Below are positions 16,935-26,371 of a DNA stretch of 64,000 nt, one piece after another (within the stretch, counting starts at the first letter, position 1; each line of letters begins with the position of its first letter). This stretch comes from Candidatus Paracaedibacteraceae bacterium (GTDB taxonomy: Bacteria > Pseudomonadota > Alphaproteobacteria > Paracaedibacterales > Paracaedibacteraceae): positions 1-64,000 of the forward strand of contig JAHBYI010000003.1 of NCBI GenBank assembly GCA_019636035.1, given 5' to 3'. Under the pieces are notes generated by a model, which did no database searches, was not told where the DNA came from, and saw only the letters and a list, made by a program, of their open reading frames with translations. Made by a program: the position numbers and the translations under genes.

Positions 16935-18257
16935 ATTTGCAAAGACTTGATGAAAGTTCGGAAAGCTCGAAGAAATACAGTCTGCCCCTTGGATAATAAT
17001 CGGATTACGAGCAATCATCCCCAAGACGTACAAAGCCATAGCAATACGATGATCCTTAAAGACATTGACCGTAATTCCACCAAAAATAGGGCTCCCCCCA
17101 GTTCCTTTGATAATCAACGTATCGTCGTCTGCCCTAACATCGATGCCACAATTCAAAAGATTTTTAAAGATCGCCTCTAAACGGTTGCTTTCCTTGTACC
17201 GAAGCTCTCTCAATCCCTTAAACACGGAAGTCCCGTTGGCCGCAGCAGCAGCGACGGCGATTGCCGGATATTCATCAATCAACGAGGGAGCCTCGAATGC
17301 TTCTAGATTGACAGCGTTTAGGCTTGCTGCTTCTATTTGAATGTCTGCAATAATTTCACCGCAAGACATTGATTGATCGAGTACGGTAACTTTTGCGCCC
17401 ATCTGTTGCAATACTTCATAAGCTCTGCGGCGATAGGGGTTCCAGTTTAAGCCACGAATAGTAATGTTAGATTGAGGGGTTATTGCCGCAGCAACAGCAA
17501 AAAAGATAGCAGCAGAAGGGTCACCCGGAATACGTATATTCTTTGCCTGGAAGGGCTTCTTTCCTTGAATAGAGTAAATAACTCCGCCTTCTTCGGATGC
17601 GATCATTGTTAATGGAATCCCAAGGTATTCCATCATCAGTTCTGTATGATTTCTTGTTTGTGTTGGCTCGTACACGGATGTAACACCGTCAATGTTCATG
17701 CCGGCTAGCAAAACACATGTTTTTATCTGGGCAGATGGAATGGGAACTTTATAATGAATCCCAACAGGTGCACTGGTTCCTTGAATGGTTAACGGCAAAG
17801 TCTCGTGATCATTTGTCTCAAAGGTTGCGCCTAATTCTCGCAAGGGCGTAATCATACGACGCATCGGACGTTGAGACAATGAAGCATCACCATAAAGAGT
17901 AACGCGAATGGGGAAGGGGGCAACAAATCCGCCTAATAGACGTGTTGATGTTCCTGAATTTCCTAAATACAAAGGATTTGTCGGTTGCAAGAGCGATTTT
18001 CCGGCAAGTCCATGAACAATCTTTTTCTGAGGCGTCACATTCTCAATGTGGATACCCAGTGATTCTAAGGCAAGCTGAGTGTGTTCAACATCTTCGCCTG
18101 TATTTATTCCCGTAATTTCCGTTGTTCCTGTGGCTAAGGCAGATAAAAACAGAGCCCGGTGGGAAATTGATTTATCCCCGGGAATATCCTTATGGGCAAG
18201 CAAGGTACCTCGTAAATGGCTTTGCCTATAGGAGATAAGGGTATTTTTTGCAACCAT
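16911..18257 (-). CDS. aroA: 3-phosphoshikimate 1-carboxyvinyltransferase (EPSP synthase)
   Basis: Sixth step of the shikimate pathway: joins shikimate-3-phosphate and phosphoenolpyruvate. Full length (448 residues). Key motifs are PGDKSISHRALFL, LGNSGTSTRLLGG, SLSQRPMRRMITPLRELGA, IPSAQIKTCVLLAG, SLIDEYPAIAVAAAAA, ELRYKESNRLEAI and KDHRIAMALYVLG. The GNSGTSTR loop resembles class II enzymes, unlike the E. coli form. Its presence means the organism can still make chorismate precursors, unusual for a strongly reduced intracellular bacterium. Confidence 0.95.
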   Translation of the reverse strand: MVAKNTLISYRQSHLRGTLLAHKDIPGDKSISHRALFLSALATGTTEITGINTGEDVEHTQLALESLGIHIENVTPQKKIVHGLAGKSLLQPTNPLYLGNSGTSTRLLGGFVAPFPIRVTLYGDASLSQRPMRRMITPLRELGATFETNDHETLPLTIQGTSAPVGIHYKVPIPSAQIKTCVLLAGMNIDGVTSVYEPTQTRNHTELMMEYLGIPLTMIASEEGGVIYSIQGKKPFQAKNIRIPGDPSAAIFFAVAAAITPQSNITIRGLNWNPYRRRAYEVLQQMGAKVTVLDQSMSCGEIIADIQIEAASLNAVNLEAFEAPSLIDEYPAIAVAAAAANGTSVFKGLRELRYKESNRLEAIFKNLLNCGIDVRADDDTLIIKGTGGSPIFGGITVNVFKDHRIAMALYVLGMIARNPIIIQGADCISSSFPNFHQVFANLSFMHAA

Positions 18258-18397
18258 ATTCGTTTACTTTTTCTCTGTTTTATTTATTGATATTAAATGC
18301 TAAAATTTTACCTTAAGCAATAGTTTTTCTTTGACAAAAGCACCGTTGCATGTCAAAAATATTCACAAGATTTTAAGTTATTAATAAGGAGTATTCC

Positions 18398-18688
18398 GTG
18401 GTTAAACTCGAATGGGGAACCAAGCGTACGTGTCAAAGTTGCGCATCCCGTTTTTATGATTTGCAAAAATCACCTATTATCTGCCCAAAATGTGGATCAA
18501 CTTACGAGATCATCACAACAACACGCCGTGGACGTAAAACCGTAGCAAAAGTTGCTGTTGTTGAAGAAGAAATTCTTGATGATGATATCGAGCTTGACAG
18601 CAGCGATGACACACTTCTGGATGATGAAGACGATCTTGATTCTGATCTCGATGAAGTCGATGTCGAAAGTGACGAAGACGATAACTAA
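18398..18688 (+). CDS. TIGR02300-family (FYDLN acid) protein
   Basis: A 96-residue alphaproteobacterial protein of unknown role. The N-terminal half is a small zinc ribbon, with two CxxC pairs around RFYDLQKSPIICPKCG. The C-terminal half is almost entirely Asp/Glu/Ser. The family signature FYDLN appears here as FYDLQ. It is followed by a strong terminator, so it is probably transcribed alone. A perfect TTGACA at 18331 could be its -35 box, but I see no good -10. Confidence 0.88.
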   Translation: MVKLEWGTKRTCQSCASRFYDLQKSPIICPKCGSTYEIITTTRRGRKTVAKVAVVEEEILDDDIELDSSDDTLLDDEDDLDSDLDEVDVESDEDDN

Positions 18689-18691
18689 TAA

Positions 18692-18717
18692 AAACCCCGC
18701 GAAATGCGGGGTTTTTT
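18692..18717 (+). terminator. Intrinsic terminator after the TIGR02300 gene
   Basis: CCCCGC (18695-18700), loop GAAAT, GCGGGG (18706-18711), then six T residues. Confidence 0.9.
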
Positions 18718-19084
18718 AGTTAGAGAGTGTGTGAGAGGAGACTTTACATAAAATTGTCTGTGAACTTCTTTGTCATTTTGCAAGGCTAAATACAAAAGCT
18801 TAAAAATAGATCCCTCATTGGGAAATACGGCTCTGTTTTTAATGATTTTTCTTAATAGCCCAAGAAAGAGATGATGCCCTGCCAATTTCGTTACCAAGAT
18901 TGTCCTATGGTATTAAGACAGCTGAAAAAACCTGGCGGCGCCTTGACGGTAAAAATCGGTTGCCAAAAGTTGTCAACTTCTGTGTGTATGTGAAATCATC
19001 GCCAATGATGAACGAGTTTTTGCTTAATTAAATATTTAATTTTCTAAGTAAATTAAATTTAAATTACTATTGTAATTTTGAATT
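18718..19084. other. Intergenic region without a recognisable gene
   Basis: About 370 bases, increasingly AT-rich towards 19084. No convincing ORF, RNA gene or promoter pair was seen. Confidence 0.5.
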
Positions 19085-20878
19085 ATGAAACCTATCTATT
19101 TCCTAGGAAAGATTAATATTCATTTAAAGGAAAGTATAAAAGTGATCTTGCGAAATTTGTTTAAATATGGTTTGATGGCAATCTTTATTTTGCAAAATGC
19201 TATAGGAACAGAATCTGATAGGGTATTAGTAATCGGATGTCGCCCTTGGGATAATAATATGCAGGGGTTTAGTGGCTTAAAAACAGCTCATTTTGTTGAT
19301 CGCATGATTATGGGGGCTCCTACAGCAATACCTTCCAATTTTTATCACCTTGATATAGATGATGAAGGAATGTATTCATCTGGCAAATTCAGCGATTTTG
19401 CAAATGATAATATTGGAAAGTATAAAACGATTATTGTTGATTGGGCAACTTATCAGCATATTCATCAAGATATCGCATGGACTAACTTTGCAAAACTTTT
19501 GGATGCAAATGGAAATTTGATCGTTCCTGTAGCCCGTATAAGCTTCGTAGAAAATTCTATCTCATTTAAAACGGCTCAAGCATTGGTGGATGAGAGAAAG
19601 TTAACTAATTTATTTAATCCGGTTAATATTCTCAGTTATGATAAAATCTCCCAGGATACTTGCTTTGATTTGCTCCGTCGCCCTAATTTGGAACCAGGAC
19701 GACTTGAATCTTGTATCAATATGGAACCAGCGATTATCTTAGCTACAAAACAAAGCAAAAACGCGGAAGATACAAAGAACATAGGAGTAAATATTGATAC
19801 AAATACGCTTACAGTTAGTAATTCTATCTCAGGCAGTATTAACCTTGAAAAAGTAGAATTGCCGCCCGTCGTCAATCTCTCTGATGGAAAGTCTAAAGAG
19901 ATTAAATTTCCAAATCTTGCTCAGATGAAAAAAGGGCTGATTGAAGGAAGATCTACTCTTTTTAGCGAAGAGGGTGATGCTTTTTCGGTTCAATCTATTG
20001 GGGGAAGCTTTCATGGATTTCGGTCTAAAGCTATAGAAAAGGGATTTGATATAAAATTGAAATATGTAGGTAATTATGTAGACCACAAGGGCATCAATTA
20101 TCTTTCTGGAGTGTTAGACATTATCCCTGAAGATAGAAAAATACCCATACAATTATTTCTAAGATCTTTGGCTGGTCAACGAAATAAACATATGATTTAT
20201 GGTGGAATGCAGACCCAGAGCTCAAAGTATTATGGGGTTCTAGATCAGATAAAGATCTATGTAGAACGAGATTTGTACAAGTCTAGCACCTCGAAAGGAA
20301 CGAGAATGAATTCAGTGGGGGATCATCCTACCAGAACCAGCCAACCAAAAAGTGAGGTTTTTCAGGCATCTACAACCGTCATTGCTATAAAAAATACACC
20401 AGAAATCGAACATAGGTATCAAGAAAGATATAATAGAGAGAGATATGAGGAGTCCTTTGCACGTTGTTTGCGTGTCTTTGCGAAGCGATATGAAGAACAG
20501 ATAGGCAAAAAAGGTTCTGTACCAGTTAGCTCTATCCGTCCTACGGCCTATATAGAGGAACATGGAAAATACGTAAAATTGTTGCACGATAATGTGGAAA
20601 GAAATAGGGGAGTAATGGATTGGATCGATGCAGAATTTAGATGGTGCAAAGAAACAGAGTCTCTTGATTTCTGGGCTTTGCAAGCCATACGAGATACATA
20701 TATAAAAGTTGATTATTATGCTCAAGTAGCCACAAATCCAAAAAGGAATATTATGTATGCCGAGGAGGATGATATTGCCTGTAAGAATGCTAATCAATAC
20801 ATGCTAGAGGAAATTGAGGAGTGGATAGATCAGGAATTGATGCAAAAACTAGTTAAAAAAGGTTTTGCTTGGCAATAG
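19085..20878 (+). CDS. Orphan 597-residue exported or membrane-anchored protein with methyltransferase-like N-terminus
   Basis: Not recognised. An in-frame GTG at 19142 with AAGGAAAG upstream would give a cleaner signal-like start (ILRNLFKYGLMAIFILQNAI) and 578 residues. Residues about 45-180 look like a Rossmann-type methyltransferase core: RVLVIGCRPWD (motif I-like), HLDIDDEG, KTIIVDWAT and LLDANGNLIVPV. The usual GxGxG is missing, so it may be inactive or a different enzyme. The rest (GFDIKLKYVGNYVDHKGINY, RSLAGQRNKHMIYGG) and a charged helical C-terminus are unfamiliar. It is AT-rich compared with its neighbours, suggesting an acquired or lineage-specific gene. The combination of an export signal with a methyltransferase-like fold is unusual. 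Confidence 0.55.
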   Translation: MKPIYFLGKINIHLKESIKVILRNLFKYGLMAIFILQNAIGTESDRVLVIGCRPWDNNMQGFSGLKTAHFVDRMIMGAPTAIPSNFYHLDIDDEGMYSSGKFSDFANDNIGKYKTIIVDWATYQHIHQDIAWTNFAKLLDANGNLIVPVARISFVENSISFKTAQALVDERKLTNLFNPVNILSYDKISQDTCFDLLRRPNLEPGRLESCINMEPAIILATKQSKNAEDTKNIGVNIDTNTLTVSNSISGSINLEKVELPPVVNLSDGKSKEIKFPNLAQMKKGLIEGRSTLFSEEGDAFSVQSIGGSFHGFRSKAIEKGFDIKLKYVGNYVDHKGINYLSGVLDIIPEDRKIPIQLFLRSLAGQRNKHMIYGGMQTQSSKYYGVLDQIKIYVERDLYKSSTSKGTRMNSVGDHPTRTSQPKSEVFQASTTVIAIKNTPEIEHRYQERYNRERYEESFARCLRVFAKRYEEQIGKKGSVPVSSIRPTAYIEEHGKYVKLLHDNVERNRGVMDWIDAEFRWCKETESLDFWALQAIRDTYIKVDYYAQVATNPKRNIMYAEEDDIACKNANQYMLEEIEEWIDQELMQKLVKKGFAWQ

Positions 20879-20889
20879 CCATCTGACAG

Positions 20890-20935
20890 AATAATGAAGA
20901 GGTTCTATCAAAATCGATACAATCTCTTCATTATT
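20890..20935. terminator. Candidate terminator hairpin
   Basis: A perfect 12-base inverted repeat, AATAATGAAGAG / CTCTTCATTATT, with a 22-base loop, just after the orphan gene. The long loop and lack of a T-run make the role uncertain. Confidence 0.4.
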
Positions 20936-21014
20936 CCTTACGTCGAACTCACGTTCTTAAACAATTTAACATAATATCGATTATGCGACTTTTGGGTGTG
21001 TTGTAAGTTTGGCA

Positions 21015-21062
21015 CTTATCTCTTCTTACTGCTGCGGTTCGCCGTCGGGAAAAAGAGATAAG
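21015..21062. other. Inverted repeat next to dinD
   Basis: CTTATCTCTT and AAGAGATAAG, 10 bases each, separated by 28 bases that contain a GC-rich imperfect hairpin. It lies between the convergent ends of the orphan gene and dinD and may terminate one of them. Confidence 0.35.
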
Positions 21063-21074
21063 AGCTCCTCCTTT

Positions 21075-21908
21075 TTATCCTTTCTTTAACTTCTTCGCTT
21101 TTTCTAGCTCTAACTCTGGGATACTTTTATCTGGTGTTGGGAGATTTTCTGGCATAGTACTCCCTAATTCTTCTATGGTTTCCCTTACTTTTTTTCCTAC
21201 TTCATAATGAGTTCTATTAGCATTAGTTTTCCCTCTAATACTATCTCTGCGTAGTTTTTCTTCAGTTTGGGTTGCGCGAAACAAATTAGCGGCTAACTCT
21301 GTACTTCCCATATTATCGAGAATCTTTTGATTCTTCTTTAATCCCTTGCGTGCATGGATGTCTTTAGCTCCTAATCCACCATATAGACCTTTATAACCAT
21401 GGTCTTGGAATATTGCATAATCCAAGGATGTCACTACTCCAGATTCTTTTGCAGCAGCACTTAACGCTTTGTTATGGTGAGATAATTCTTCGCGTAGCAT
21501 TAAGCGACGGTTATCCTCGCTGAGATTAGCAAAATTAGCTTCATCTTGCAGTTCCTGACGACGTGTTTGGACAGCAAAGTAGGTTTGCCCCTTAGCAATG
21601 ACAGGCTTACTGGAGTCACCGTTCTGAACAGCCAAATAGCAAGCGTAACGTGACAGCTTAATATCTGATAATTCTCGCATAGCACCTGAGCCAATTAAGA
21701 CCATACCGAGGATATCCTCGAAATGGTTGTCAATTGAGTTATGGCTATTAACACATGCCTCTTTTGCCTTAGAAATAACAGGCAAAAAATGTCTGTATTC
21801 TGAATATTCTAAAATCCTAGAAAGCTCCCTCGCTAACCAATATTCATTCCCCTCTTCATCAATATGACGAATATCTTCAAAGGTCTTTTGCTCTATAAGA
21901 TCGCTCAT
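21075..21908 (-). CDS. dinD: DNA damage-inducible protein D
   Basis: DinD family: E. coli DinD is SOS-induced and inhibits RecA-mediated strand exchange. Visible landmarks are the Bro-N-like start (EYWLARELSRILEYSEYRHF), then KLSRYACYLAVQNGDSSKP, AKGQTYFAVQTRRQEL and HYEVGKKVRETIEELGSTMP. At 277 residues it is full length. It is the last gene of a minus-strand run, 28 bases after the GGDEF gene. I did not see a LexA-type box in the short gap. Confidence 0.9.
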   Translation of the reverse strand: MSDLIEQKTFEDIRHIDEEGNEYWLARELSRILEYSEYRHFLPVISKAKEACVNSHNSIDNHFEDILGMVLIGSGAMRELSDIKLSRYACYLAVQNGDSSKPVIAKGQTYFAVQTRRQELQDEANFANLSEDNRRLMLREELSHHNKALSAAAKESGVVTSLDYAIFQDHGYKGLYGGLGAKDIHARKGLKKNQKILDNMGSTELAANLFRATQTEEKLRRDSIRGKTNANRTHYEVGKKVRETIEELGSTMPENLPTPDKSIPELELEKAKKLKKG

Positions 21909-21935
21909 TAAATCCTCTACTGTGTTGGATTATCC

Positions 21936-22745
21936 CTATAATTCTTGATAGTAATACGTATTTTTGCCCATTTGTTTGGCATAATACATAGATTTATCCG
22001 CATGTTTGTAAATATCAGAAATATTATTGTATTTTGTTGCACAATTGGATGCACCTATGCTGAGATGAATATTGGCATCTGTGTCTGTTAATCTGTAGGA
22101 CGATAAAGAAAGTTCATGCAATCTCAATAAGATTGCTTCAATTGTAAAATCAGGCGATCCATGAATTAAAACGGCAAATTCGTCCCCTCCGTACCGAGCA
22201 ACAATATCTCCGTTTCTGATGGATTGCTTAATTCGCTCACCGACTTTTTTCAAGACCTCGTCACCAACTTCATGGCCATAGGTATCATTAATTGATTTGA
22301 AATCATCAACATCAATAATAGCAATATGGAACGACTGACCATCTGAATACAATGATTCAACCATACCGTCAAAAAAACGCCGGTTAGGGAGCCCCGTAAC
22401 CGGATCATTAAACGCAAGGAAACCCAACCCTAATGTTTCTGTCTTCGCCTCATACTCACGCTTTCGAATAAGGCTTTCCAGGCGAATAATTTCTTTTTCA
22501 AGGGCAAGCAAGTTGGACTGCAAGCTGCAATCTAAATAGGTTGTATCGATAGAAACCAGATTTTTGGTTGTTTTTTTTATGGTCTTTAGAGAGCTCAAGA
22601 GTTGTGTCGCGGTTTTATTCACAGAATGAGAAACATTAATCATTTCTTGCTTGCGAAATAGCTTACGCACAAGTCCTTTGCCACGCGAAATGATCCTGTT
22701 CTTTTGGAGGGGAGTCCCCTCTCCTTCTATCAGATCCAATTTCAC
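21936..22745 (-). CDS. GGDEF diguanylate cyclase
   Basis: Makes cyclic di-GMP from two GTP. The N-terminal 100 residues are helical and charged without a clear membrane segment. The catalytic domain follows: DPVTGLPNRRFFD, IIDVDDFKSINDTYGHEVGD and RYGGDEFAVLI near residue 185. An RNGD sequence lies exactly five residues before GGDEF, an intact inhibitory I-site (RxxD), so product inhibition is expected. No sensor domain is recognised, and no phosphodiesterase gene is in the window. Confidence 0.9.
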   Translation of the reverse strand: MKLDLIEGEGTPLQKNRIISRGKGLVRKLFRKQEMINVSHSVNKTATQLLSSLKTIKKTTKNLVSIDTTYLDCSLQSNLLALEKEIIRLESLIRKREYEAKTETLGLGFLAFNDPVTGLPNRRFFDGMVESLYSDGQSFHIAIIDVDDFKSINDTYGHEVGDEVLKKVGERIKQSIRNGDIVARYGGDEFAVLIHGSPDFTIEAILLRLHELSLSSYRLTDTDANIHLSIGASNCATKYNNISDIYKHADKSMYYAKQMGKNTYYYQEL

Positions 22746-22786
22746 CTCCTATAAAACTAGATCATACTCGACATTACTCGTTTTGT

Positions 22787-23275
22787 TTAAAGCATGTAAA
22801 GTAGAATTATCATAAAGATTCCCATTGTTACTGTCGCCCAGATGGCAGCCAGAATATCATCAATCATTACCCCAAATCCGCGCCAAGCAACGGTCTGAGC
22901 TAATTTTTCATCAAGTACATTAATTGGCCACGGTTTCCAAATATCGAATAATCGGAATAGAACAAAGCCGATCAGCAAAGATAGAAAGGTTACCGCGTGG
23001 ATAATGTTAAAATGTAAACACAGAGCCATAGTCATGAACATCCCGGCAATCTCATCAATAACAATATACGATGGATCAGGATCACTAGCCGGGTCATGAG
23101 TTAAGTGCTGACTGACATACCAACCAACCAAAAAAATTATCCCTGTTACAAAGAATAAATTGATATTGAGGGCGTCGCAAATGATAATCAGAGGTAAAGC
23201 TACTACTGTTCCCCATGTCCCGGGTGCCTTGGGCAGATATCCCGAATAAAACCCACTCGCTAAAAATCTGATCAT
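22787..23275 (-). CDS. pgpA: Phosphatidylglycerophosphatase A
   Basis: Dephosphorylates phosphatidylglycerophosphate to phosphatidylglycerol in the inner membrane. The 162-residue protein has the family motifs YLPKAPGTWGTVVALPL, VIDEIAGMFMTM, GFVLFRLFDIWKPWPI and a final GFGVMIDDILAAIWA, with several membrane helices. Overlaps the end of the upstream outer membrane factor gene by 4 bases, so it belongs to the same transcript. Confidence 0.92.
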   Translation of the reverse strand: MIRFLASGFYSGYLPKAPGTWGTVVALPLIIICDALNINLFFVTGIIFLVGWYVSQHLTHDPASDPDPSYIVIDEIAGMFMTMALCLHFNIIHAVTFLSLLIGFVLFRLFDIWKPWPINVLDEKLAQTVAWRGFGVMIDDILAAIWATVTMGIFMIILLYML

Positions 23276-24645
23276 GATCCGCCTCTTCCTCGTCCTAAAG
23301 CTTTCTGTAGGTCAGAATACGTTATCCCAAGATTTGCCTTTGATTCAGCCAGATGTGACTGTAATCCATAAAACGTGCGTTCAACTTCTAATGTTTCAAA
23401 CAATGAAATCAGCCCCTCCTCATATTGCTTTTTAGCAATATCACGCGCATGTCCTGCATTTTCCGTGGCCAGTTTTAAGTGTGTATATCGTTTTTGCTCA
23501 TTGTTAAAAGCGACACTCAATGTTTCAATTTCAGCAATCGCAGAAAATACCGTTTTTTTATAGTTGAACAAAGCTTGCTGCTGACGTGCATCTGCTGCAT
23601 CAACTTGCTTTTGCAACCGACCAAAAGAAAACAACGGAAGATAGATCCCACCTGCAATTGTGAATGATTTATTGGCCGACTCCATCAAATTACTCTGGAG
23701 TGTAGACATCTGCCCTAAAAATCCCTGAATTGAGATTTTAGGGTACATCTGCGAAATAGCGACACCTGTCATATATGTTGCTGCGGCTAATTCTTGCTCT
23801 GCAATAATAATGTCAGAGCGAGAGCGAATAATTTCCAACGGAGAGTCTAGCTCTAGCTTAAGATTTCCCAAATACGGAGTAGCCGTGTCCAGCTTTGTTA
23901 AATCAGGTTTTTCCCCTAACAAGACCATTAATTTCTGTCGTGCTTGTTCTGCTGCTGTTGCATATTTAGGAGCGTCTGCCGCTGTTGCATAAGCTTGAGC
24001 CGCAGCTCGATGATTATCAAAAACAGAAGACCCCCCTGCCTTGAGTTTTAGCGAAACAAGGCGCGCCGTTTCGTCCTGATTTACAGTTGTTTCAGCTGTA
24101 ATTTTTGATAACTCTTTGAACTCTTGGTATTGAAAATAGGTTCTAATAACTTCAGACACTATTATTTGCTGAGCTGCTTTTAGTCCCCATTCTGCTCCGA
24201 TAGCCTGAGCCTCAGCCGCTTCTATAAGGCGTCTATTGCCACCAAAGATATCAATTTCCCATGTCGTATCATATCCAGCTTTCCATGTGTCATAGGGTTT
24301 CTTTAATCCAAATGCAGGAAAAACATTGCGATCTCGCTGGACACCTGACTCTAATCCAATCGTCGGTAACCAGCTGGCTAATTGTGCGTCATAACCGGCG
24401 CGCGTTTCTTTGATTTTTTCAACGGCAATTTGAAGATCAAAGTTAGCCGCTAACGCCTGCTCAACTAAATTAGTCAAAACAGGATCTTGATAGTTTTTCC
24501 ACCACAGATCGGGATGTTTTTGTACATCATCAGAAGGAACAGACCATTGTTTAGGTAGATTAACCTCTGGTCGCTCATAGTTTGGGCCAATAGAACAACC
24601 ACTTAACAACAAAGATAAAAGAAAACAGGCCTTAGATTGTTTCAT
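23272..24645 (-). CDS. NodT/OprM-type outer membrane factor lipoprotein
   Basis: TolC-like trimeric channel for tripartite efflux pumps. I chose the ATG at 24645 because it gives a lipoprotein signal, MKQSKACFLLSLLLSGC, with the lipobox LSGC followed by SIGPNYERP, the classic start of this family. Two OEP repeats follow (ALAANFDLQIAVEKIKETRA; ISLFETLEVERTFYGLQSHL). No inner membrane pump or membrane-fusion gene is next to it. It begins 4 bases after a secreted-protein gene and overlaps pgpA. Confidence 0.9.
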   Translation of the reverse strand: MKQSKACFLLSLLLSGCSIGPNYERPEVNLPKQWSVPSDDVQKHPDLWWKNYQDPVLTNLVEQALAANFDLQIAVEKIKETRAGYDAQLASWLPTIGLESGVQRDRNVFPAFGLKKPYDTWKAGYDTTWEIDIFGGNRRLIEAAEAQAIGAEWGLKAAQQIIVSEVIRTYFQYQEFKELSKITAETTVNQDETARLVSLKLKAGGSSVFDNHRAAAQAYATAADAPKYATAAEQARQKLMVLLGEKPDLTKLDTATPYLGNLKLELDSPLEIIRSRSDIIIAEQELAAATYMTGVAISQMYPKISIQGFLGQMSTLQSNLMESANKSFTIAGGIYLPLFSFGRLQKQVDAADARQQQALFNYKKTVFSAIAEIETLSVAFNNEQKRYTHLKLATENAGHARDIAKKQYEEGLISLFETLEVERTFYGLQSHLAESKANLGITYSDLQKALGRGRGGS

Positions 24646-24649
24646 TGAT

Positions 24650-25237
24650 CTAACGATAGACACGAAGTGAATCAACTTCGACTTCAAAGTAAGGTTGATC
24701 ATGAATAATTTCAGATTGGCTAATCCGGCGGTTAACACGACGAGTCACCTGCTTAGGTGTAAACCCTTTTATGTCCCCCACATAAACAGATGGCGAGAAA
24801 TTCCCCTTGCAATTCGCTGAAAGACGGTATTTCTTACCGCTCGGGGGCGTCGCTGATTCAATGGCTTCTGATAGGCTATCGCGTAAGCTATACATATCGT
24901 TATAGATATAATCGCCAACCATCATAACTTTCTTTCCCTTCAGAACCTCGCAACGGGCAATATCAAATTTCACTCCCCGAATGTTTTGCCCATTTGCAGC
25001 AAGCCATTTTGTCATGACATCTGCCATATAGGCTACATCCTTGTCATCAATGTTAGAGATAGAGCCAAGCTCTACCGTATAATTTTTATAAGGGTATTGA
25101 TCTAATTTTGCGCCACTATTTTGCACAAATCGTTCGTGCATATTATAGGCTGACTTTTCAGTTAAAGCTCCCTTAACAGCAAGAGTTGCCGCCATAGAGC
25201 TGGACATTAAAATAGCTGACAAAAAAACAAAGCGCAT
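24650..25237 (-). CDS. Secreted protein of unknown function (195 aa)
   Basis: Begins MRFVFLSAILMSSSMAATLA, a likely signal peptide. The mature protein has two Cys residues (ARCEVLKGKK, LSANCKGNFS), possibly a disulfide, and regular strands (KNYTVELGSISN; FSPSVYVGDIKGF). I do not recognise a family. It stands first in a minus-strand run ahead of the NodT-like channel with a 4-base gap, so the two are probably made together. Confidence 0.6.
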   Translation of the reverse strand: MRFVFLSAILMSSSMAATLAVKGALTEKSAYNMHERFVQNSGAKLDQYPYKNYTVELGSISNIDDKDVAYMADVMTKWLAANGQNIRGVKFDIARCEVLKGKKVMMVGDYIYNDMYSLRDSLSEAIESATPPSGKKYRLSANCKGNFSPSVYVGDIKGFTPKQVTRRVNRRISQSEIIHDQPYFEVEVDSLRVYR

Positions 25238-25321
25238 CGATTTTCTCCGAATAGATCCTTTTATTTGACTATAACTCAGGCTATAACTAATTTGAATAGT
25301 ATTTTAATGTTTGAGGGATTT

Positions 25322-26371
25322 ATGAATAAAATAGCACACCCAAACCGCGCTATAACGCTTTGGTTATTTGGCACCTGTCTTCTAATCTGGCTGATGATTA
25401 TGCTTGGCGGAGCCACACGGTTGACCCATTCCGGACTATCTATTGTTGAATGGAAACCCATTGTCGGAATTATTCCCCCTTTAACGCAAGAAGCATGGCT
25501 CCAAGAGTTTGCAAAATACCAGCAGTTCCCGGAATATCAACTTGTTAATCAAGGAATGACTCTTTCCGAATTCAAATTCATTTTCTTTATGGAATACGCT
25601 CATCGCCTCTTAGGTCGCCTGATGGGGCTATTCTTTTTCCTCCCCCTCATCTGGTTTTGGGTTAAGGGGCAACTATCATTAGGCATGAAAAAGATGTCTC
25701 TGATTGTCGCCCTCATCGGCATGGCACAAGGATTCATGGGGTGGTACATGGTTAAAAGCGGTTTGGTAAAGGACCCATCCGTTAGTCACTATCGCTTAAC
25801 GGCTCATTTGATGTTGGCTCTCGTTCTTTTTGCCACGCTATTTTTTGCAGGATTACGTCATGTTTATCCTCATGAAAAACAAATCAGAGGCATTAGAAGT
25901 ACCCCTGTTATGCTCACTCATTTTTCAGCACTAGCCATTATGATCACCATTACTTATGGTGGTTTTGTTGCAGGGCTAAAAGCAGGAAAGATGTACAATA
26001 CCTACCCGTTAATGGGCGGAGATTTTATCCCCTATGAGTGGAATCACTTGACGCCTGTTTGGTTAAATTTCTTTGAAAATGCTGCAACTGTGCAATGGAC
26101 TCATCGAACGCTTGCAATTCTGACCATGACTTTAGTTTTGCTTGCCATGACAGGGCTCGTTCGATCTGATTTTGGTAAGTCCGTAAAAGACGCAGCAAAA
26201 TTAATGATTGTCGGGGTTGTGTTTCAAGTCATCCTCGGTATCGTTACATTGCTGCATGAAGTCCCCGTCAGCCTTGGAACGCTTCATCAGGGCGTTGCCG
26301 TTATTGTTTTAGCATTGATTCTCAATGTTATTTTTAATATCCATAGGCGGCCATATAACCATCAATCATAA
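25322..26371 (+). CDS. ctaA: Heme A synthase, Cox15 type
   Basis: Oxidises the C8 methyl of heme O to give heme A for cytochrome c oxidase. I chose the ATG at 25322, which has GAGG just upstream, over an upstream frame start at 25265. The protein has about eight membrane helices and conserved segments: LIWLMIMLGGATRLTHSGLS, IVEWKPIVGIIPPL, FIFFMEYAHRLLGRLMGLFF, SVSHYRLTAHLMLALV, TYPLMGGDFIP, VQWTHRTLAI and LGTLHQGVAVIV. The paired His residues serve as heme ligands. The gene implies an aa3-type oxidase elsewhere and aerobic respiration. Confidence 0.94.
   Translation: MNKIAHPNRAITLWLFGTCLLIWLMIMLGGATRLTHSGLSIVEWKPIVGIIPPLTQEAWLQEFAKYQQFPEYQLVNQGMTLSEFKFIFFMEYAHRLLGRLMGLFFFLPLIWFWVKGQLSLGMKKMSLIVALIGMAQGFMGWYMVKSGLVKDPSVSHYRLTAHLMLALVLFATLFFAGLRHVYPHEKQIRGIRSTPVMLTHFSALAIMITITYGGFVAGLKAGKMYNTYPLMGGDFIPYEWNHLTPVWLNFFENAATVQWTHRTLAILTMTLVLLAMTGLVRSDFGKSVKDAAKLMIVGVVFQVILGIVTLLHEVPVSLGTLHQGVAVIVLALILNVIFNIHRRPYNHQS

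Noticed and set aside
18331..18360. Promoter with TTGACA before the TIGR02300 gene
   Set aside because: The -35 is perfect but no acceptable -10 box lies 16-18 bases downstream.
18685..18897. Minus-strand 70-residue ORF
   Set aside because: Crosses the terminator of the TIGR02300 gene, with no ribosome site.
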